Shown here in pieces: positions 61,346 to 64,000 of a DNA stretch of 64,000 nt. The notes below the pieces were generated by a model. The model had not been told where the DNA came from, did no database searches, and saw only the letters and a program-made list of their open reading frames with translations. Each line of letters opens with the position of its first letter. Positions within the stretch are counted from its first letter, which is position 1. This stretch comes from Cecembia rubra (GTDB lineage Bacteria; Bacteroidota; Bacteroidia; Cytophagales; Cyclobacteriaceae): NCBI RefSeq assembly GCF_003014575.1, contig NZ_PYGF01000011.1, positions 1 to 64,000 on the forward strand. The letters run 5' to 3'. The position numbers were made by a program, and so were the translations under genes.

Positions 61346-62479
61346 ATGATAAAGCCCTATTTTACACAGCTCAGAGGCCTGGGATTGGCCTTGTTGAGCG
61401 CAGTGTTGCTTTTTTCATGCAACCAAATTGAGACCTTTGATGCTCCGGATTTAAGTAATGGTTTAGAAAGAATTTTATTCAAGTTTAAATCAGATGATCC
61501 AAATGCAAGGATGCATAAGGATATGTTTACCTGCAATGATGTCGAGACGATACTACTTGCTGGACAGCACATTCCAGTAGGTAAGGTACATGCATACAAT
61601 GATTTAGATAGCCTTTATATCAATGTAACGATTGAAGGAGAATATGAAGAGGATTGGGTAATTAGAAAGTTAAATTTGTTTGTGGGACAAACAAAGCTTG
61701 AATTCGAACCAGTTGGAAATGGGAAATCAAAAGCTAAAAAAGGGGCAATTATAAATCCAGCTCCAGGTAAATTTCCTTTCCCTTCTGACATTGATTCAGA
61801 AAATATCATAGGCGTACAAGAGTACTATTTTGCTTTACCAATTGGAGGAGGTGATGAAAAGGTTGGTGTTAAGGATTTTGGCGAGATTGATATAGCAGTT
61901 CATGCAGATGTTGTAAGAGTAGAAGGTATTGAATTTAATGATAAAGGGGAGGCTGTAAGTGGAACTATAGCGCAAACAGAAGGTGCTTGGGCAGAGGGGG
62001 AAAGATTTAATCCTGAAGGTCTTGGAAATTGGTCCATGTTTTTTTCCTACACTGTCACAGAATGTGAAGAAAACAATTGTAACCCAAATTGGACTAGAAG
62101 TTTTACAATGGCGGGTCAAAGAAATAATGATGTTGATAATGATGAATTAGAGGTTGACTTCCAAGTGAATGGGAAATCGGGAGGCAGAGTTGGTGTAGTT
62201 ACCGTCAAAAGGACAGGTAATGAGTCTAATTATACATTTACAGCAACTTTTGTCCCTGATACTGGATTTTCATTCAATGAAATCTCAATTTGTGTAAATG
62301 ATGAGGAATTCAAACCAGTTAATGAAACAGATGTAGATCTAACACCTCAAGTATGTTCCACTTTAAGTGGTCTAAATGTAGTTTCAGTTATTACAAATAA
62401 CTCGATTACAGTTGGTCCAGGAACTAGCGGTAGGTCAAATTATGTGACTATTAGTGCAATTTCTTCTGCTTGTGATTAA
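61346..62479 (+). CDS. Secreted lipoprotein of unknown function, 377 aa
   Basis: The precursor begins MIKPYFTQLRGLGLALLSAV and has lipobox LFSC at about residue 25. The mature protein is acidic, Asn/Gly-rich and strand-rich. Two parts can be seen: about 30-230 (VHAYNDLDSLYINVTIEGEY region) and a C-terminal beta module (about 250-377) with several Cys. The C-terminal part resembles the gene at 63221 in Cys spacing and strand pattern (YTFTATFVPDTGFSFNEISI). GC content is lower than in neighbours. Surface display is likely and the partner unknown. Confidence 0.82.
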   Translation: MIKPYFTQLRGLGLALLSAVLLFSCNQIETFDAPDLSNGLERILFKFKSDDPNARMHKDMFTCNDVETILLAGQHIPVGKVHAYNDLDSLYINVTIEGEYEEDWVIRKLNLFVGQTKLEFEPVGNGKSKAKKGAIINPAPGKFPFPSDIDSENIIGVQEYYFALPIGGGDEKVGVKDFGEIDIAVHADVVRVEGIEFNDKGEAVSGTIAQTEGAWAEGERFNPEGLGNWSMFFSYTVTECEENNCNPNWTRSFTMAGQRNNDVDNDELEVDFQVNGKSGGRVGVVTVKRTGNESNYTFTATFVPDTGFSFNEISICVNDEEFKPVNETDVDLTPQVCSTLSGLNVVSVITNNSITVGPGTSGRSNYVTISAISSACD

Positions 62480-62533
62480 TTTGATGATAGATAATTAAAG
62501 CAATATTGAATTTTAATATTCGATTTTCCTTTG

Positions 62534-62565
62534 AAAGCTGCCAGAAAGTCCTGGCAGCTTTTTTA
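62534..62565 (+). terminator. Strong terminator after the lipoprotein gene
   Basis: AAGCTGCCAG (62535-62544) and CTGGCAGCTT (62551-62560) form a perfect 10-bp stem with a 6-nt loop and a T run. Confidence 0.9.
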
Positions 62566-63220
62566 GTCTCAATTTTTAAAATTCTTTGCACATTCAACAA
62601 GGGATTTGTTTTGAGCATATTTATTGAAATGGCCTAAAATCAACTTTTAATTTAATTCTCTTCATTGAGCCAATAGCACTTTTTTGATTCTTTATTCCGC
62701 CTCCCCTAGATTAACACATCCACAAAAAAAGTTTAAAATGAATGTACGCTTTCTTAACAGTAGAAACTTCCCAATATAATAAACCTACAATTTCAAGCCC
62801 ATATCAATGAAAAACTTGTACCAGCCGAGTCGTATAAATTCTAAGCCATATTTGGGCTTGAATACTTCCCGCTCTTCAAAAATTGAAATAAAGCACTTAT
62901 ACAACCTCATTTATTTTCTACAAACTGAATCAATTGTATTCTTTTTAAAAGTTTCACACCTGACATAGACAAACAATGTTTTTCCAATACAAAAATTTAT
63001 TTTTCAAAATATTTAAAATGCATTTCGAATTTACTTTTATAAAAAAAAATAGAAATTTCTTTTAGCTGAAAAATGGCCTAATTAAGCCATTAAAGGCATT
63101 TTTGATTAATTTGTCATTTTTAGTAAATACATATTTATGTTTTTCGTATACAAAATTTTGCTTTTAATATACTTTTTACTAACTTAGCAGCATCGAATAA
63201 CATTTTTAAACAAATAGACC
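62566..63220. other. Intergenic region before the last lipoprotein gene
   Basis: No convincing gene is seen. An inverted pair TTCAAGCCCATAT (62791-62803) and ATATTTGGGCTTGA (around 62848-62861) is present, and AATGGC with GCCATT forms a small hairpin near 63072-63091. A 54-codon ORF at 62807-62971 has no supporting features. Composition is AT-rich. Confidence 0.45.
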
Positions 63221-64000
63221 ATGACAAAATTAATGACAAACTCAAAAAATATCCTGGTGCTGGGAGTGGCAACCATGATGATGTTCTCTTGTGAAATGGT
63301 GGAACCTATGGCTCCTGCAGAAAGAGCAATTGAGACTAATGAGAAGATGGCCGGTAGTGCCTTCAATCTTTACGGATTCGGAATGGGCATGGAAAATGCC
63401 AGAAGCTATGCAGATGCAGATTGCAATTTGGATTGTATTGAGGCAGGTTCCGGGGAATATTTTGTGATGGCTGACACCAAAACAGGAACCCAAGGAATTA
63501 ACAGCAAAGCGGTCACTTATAGAGCATACAACACCGAGACAGAATTCGTGGTAGAGGTTGATTATGATATCACCGCTGGCAGCTCCAGCGCAAAAGCAGA
63601 AATCAGCATCACCATTAACGGTGACTCCAAGCTTTTTGAAGAGGTAGAAAAAGGCAGTACAGTAAAACATAGCATTGCAGTAGTAGGCGGACCTGTAGCC
63701 TGTGAGGAAGTGGATTTCTCTATCAGGCAGGAAGGTCTTGGCCAACCTATCGAATTCAATGAGTCTTATTCTCTATTTGCCGTCTGCGAAGAAGCATGCG
63801 ATAATTCCTTAAGCTATGTAGACAATGGAGATGGGAGCTTTACCTTCACATTTACTCCTAGATCCAGCATAGAAGATGCACAACTGGTATTCACTTTTGC
63901 ACAGGGTGTAACAATAGGTGGCGATTTGGCTACTTGGGACGGAGCTGGTGTAACCAAACAAAAAACCATGAACCTTAGCGCTATGGCTACTTATGAGTGG
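63221..64000 (+). CDS. Secreted lipoprotein, N-terminal part (continues past window)
   Basis: The frame is open from ATG 63221 to the window end (260 codons). The signal peptide TKLMTNSKNILVLGVATMMM leads to lipobox MFSC with Cys24. The mature part has paired Cys segments (ADCNLDCIEAG, PVACEEVDF and FAVCEEACDN), short alternating strands and NGDGSFTFTFTPRS, a repeat-like beta module. It resembles the preceding lipoprotein gene in signal type and Cys spacing. Codon use is less AT-rich than in that gene. It was absent from the list of closed frames because it has no stop here. Confidence 0.85.
   Translation, partial: MTKLMTNSKNILVLGVATMMMFSCEMVEPMAPAERAIETNEKMAGSAFNLYGFGMGMENARSYADADCNLDCIEAGSGEYFVMADTKTGTQGINSKAVTYRAYNTETEFVVEVDYDITAGSSSAKAEISITINGDSKLFEEVEKGSTVKHSIAVVGGPVACEEVDFSIRQEGLGQPIEFNESYSLFAVCEEACDNSLSYVDNGDGSFTFTFTPRSSIEDAQLVFTFAQGVTIGGDLATWDGAGVTKQKTMNLSAMATYEW

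Noticed and set aside
62807-62971. 54-codon ORF between the two lipoprotein genes
   Set aside because: No promoter, terminator or recognisable sequence pattern supports it.

Overview
The window is about 64 kb of a chromosome from the phylum Bacteroidota, most likely a Cyclobacteriaceae relative (Algoriphagus/Cyclobacterium type). This rests on Bacteroidota-type promoters (TTTG or TTG about 19-20 nt before TAnnTTTG, very clear in front of the initiator tRNA, era and a small lipoprotein gene), the near absence of Shine-Dalgarno sites, a bacillithiol gene (bshA), a SusC-like plug protein, a GH3/serine-hydrolase fusion, lamin-tail surface protein, RND/TolC pump and carotenoid desaturase. The genus is an inference.

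Bases 1-6217 are accessory DNA. The window opens inside an IS256-family insertion sequence (right end at about 180). Next come a phage-type repressor gene (194-613, minus) and a small orphan gene (783-1034). A 4.8-kb integrative element then lies between two perfect 15-bp repeats (1373-1387 and 6143-6157). The right repeat overlaps the 3' end of an initiator tRNA gene (tRNA-fMet, 6145-6217, minus). The element carries a tyrosine integrase, a coupled 257-aa orphan, an excisionase-like HTH protein, a 56-aa gene coupled to a winged-helix protein, a leader ORF overlapping a rolling-circle-type replication initiator, a DUF5681-like protein and a small orphan. A 24-bp perfect direct repeat sits just inside each end. 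Beyond the left repeat is a degenerate second copy of the initiator tRNA that lacks a D arm and contains a 32-nt GC-rich hairpin.

From 6.5 to 60.9 kb the content is ordinary chromosomal genes in short operons: era-der (ribosome assembly GTPases); an acidic lipoprotein; an SprT-like protein facing scpB and a DksA-like gene; a large lamin-tail secreted protein; asd; a THUMP-like methyltransferase; an M1 aminopeptidase; an MFS transporter coupled to a cytoplasmic trehalase; a purple-acid-phosphatase-like protein; a sodium symporter plus DapA/NanA-family lyase divergent from a membrane LytTR regulator; an acyltransferase; an App1-type protein; a Tat-exported TIM-barrel protein; rlmN; a plug-domain protein without barrel; two overlapping rhomboid proteases with mutL; a GH3/beta-lactamase-fold fusion; bshA; a fatty acid hydroxylase; a short run of an epimerase-like protein, an SDR, a D-Ala-D-Ala dipeptidase and a ThuA protein; an esterase; an RsmI-like methyltransferase; mltF; a hydrolase-MFP-RND-TolC efflux operon; a VOC protein; a patatin and methyltransferase pair; and a carotenoid desaturase.

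The last 3 kb holds two secreted lipoproteins of unknown function in very AT-rich surroundings; the second runs off the window end. I saw no CRISPR array, rRNA, or recognisable defence system. The most unusual region is the integrative element at the initiator tRNA and the tRNA relic next to it.
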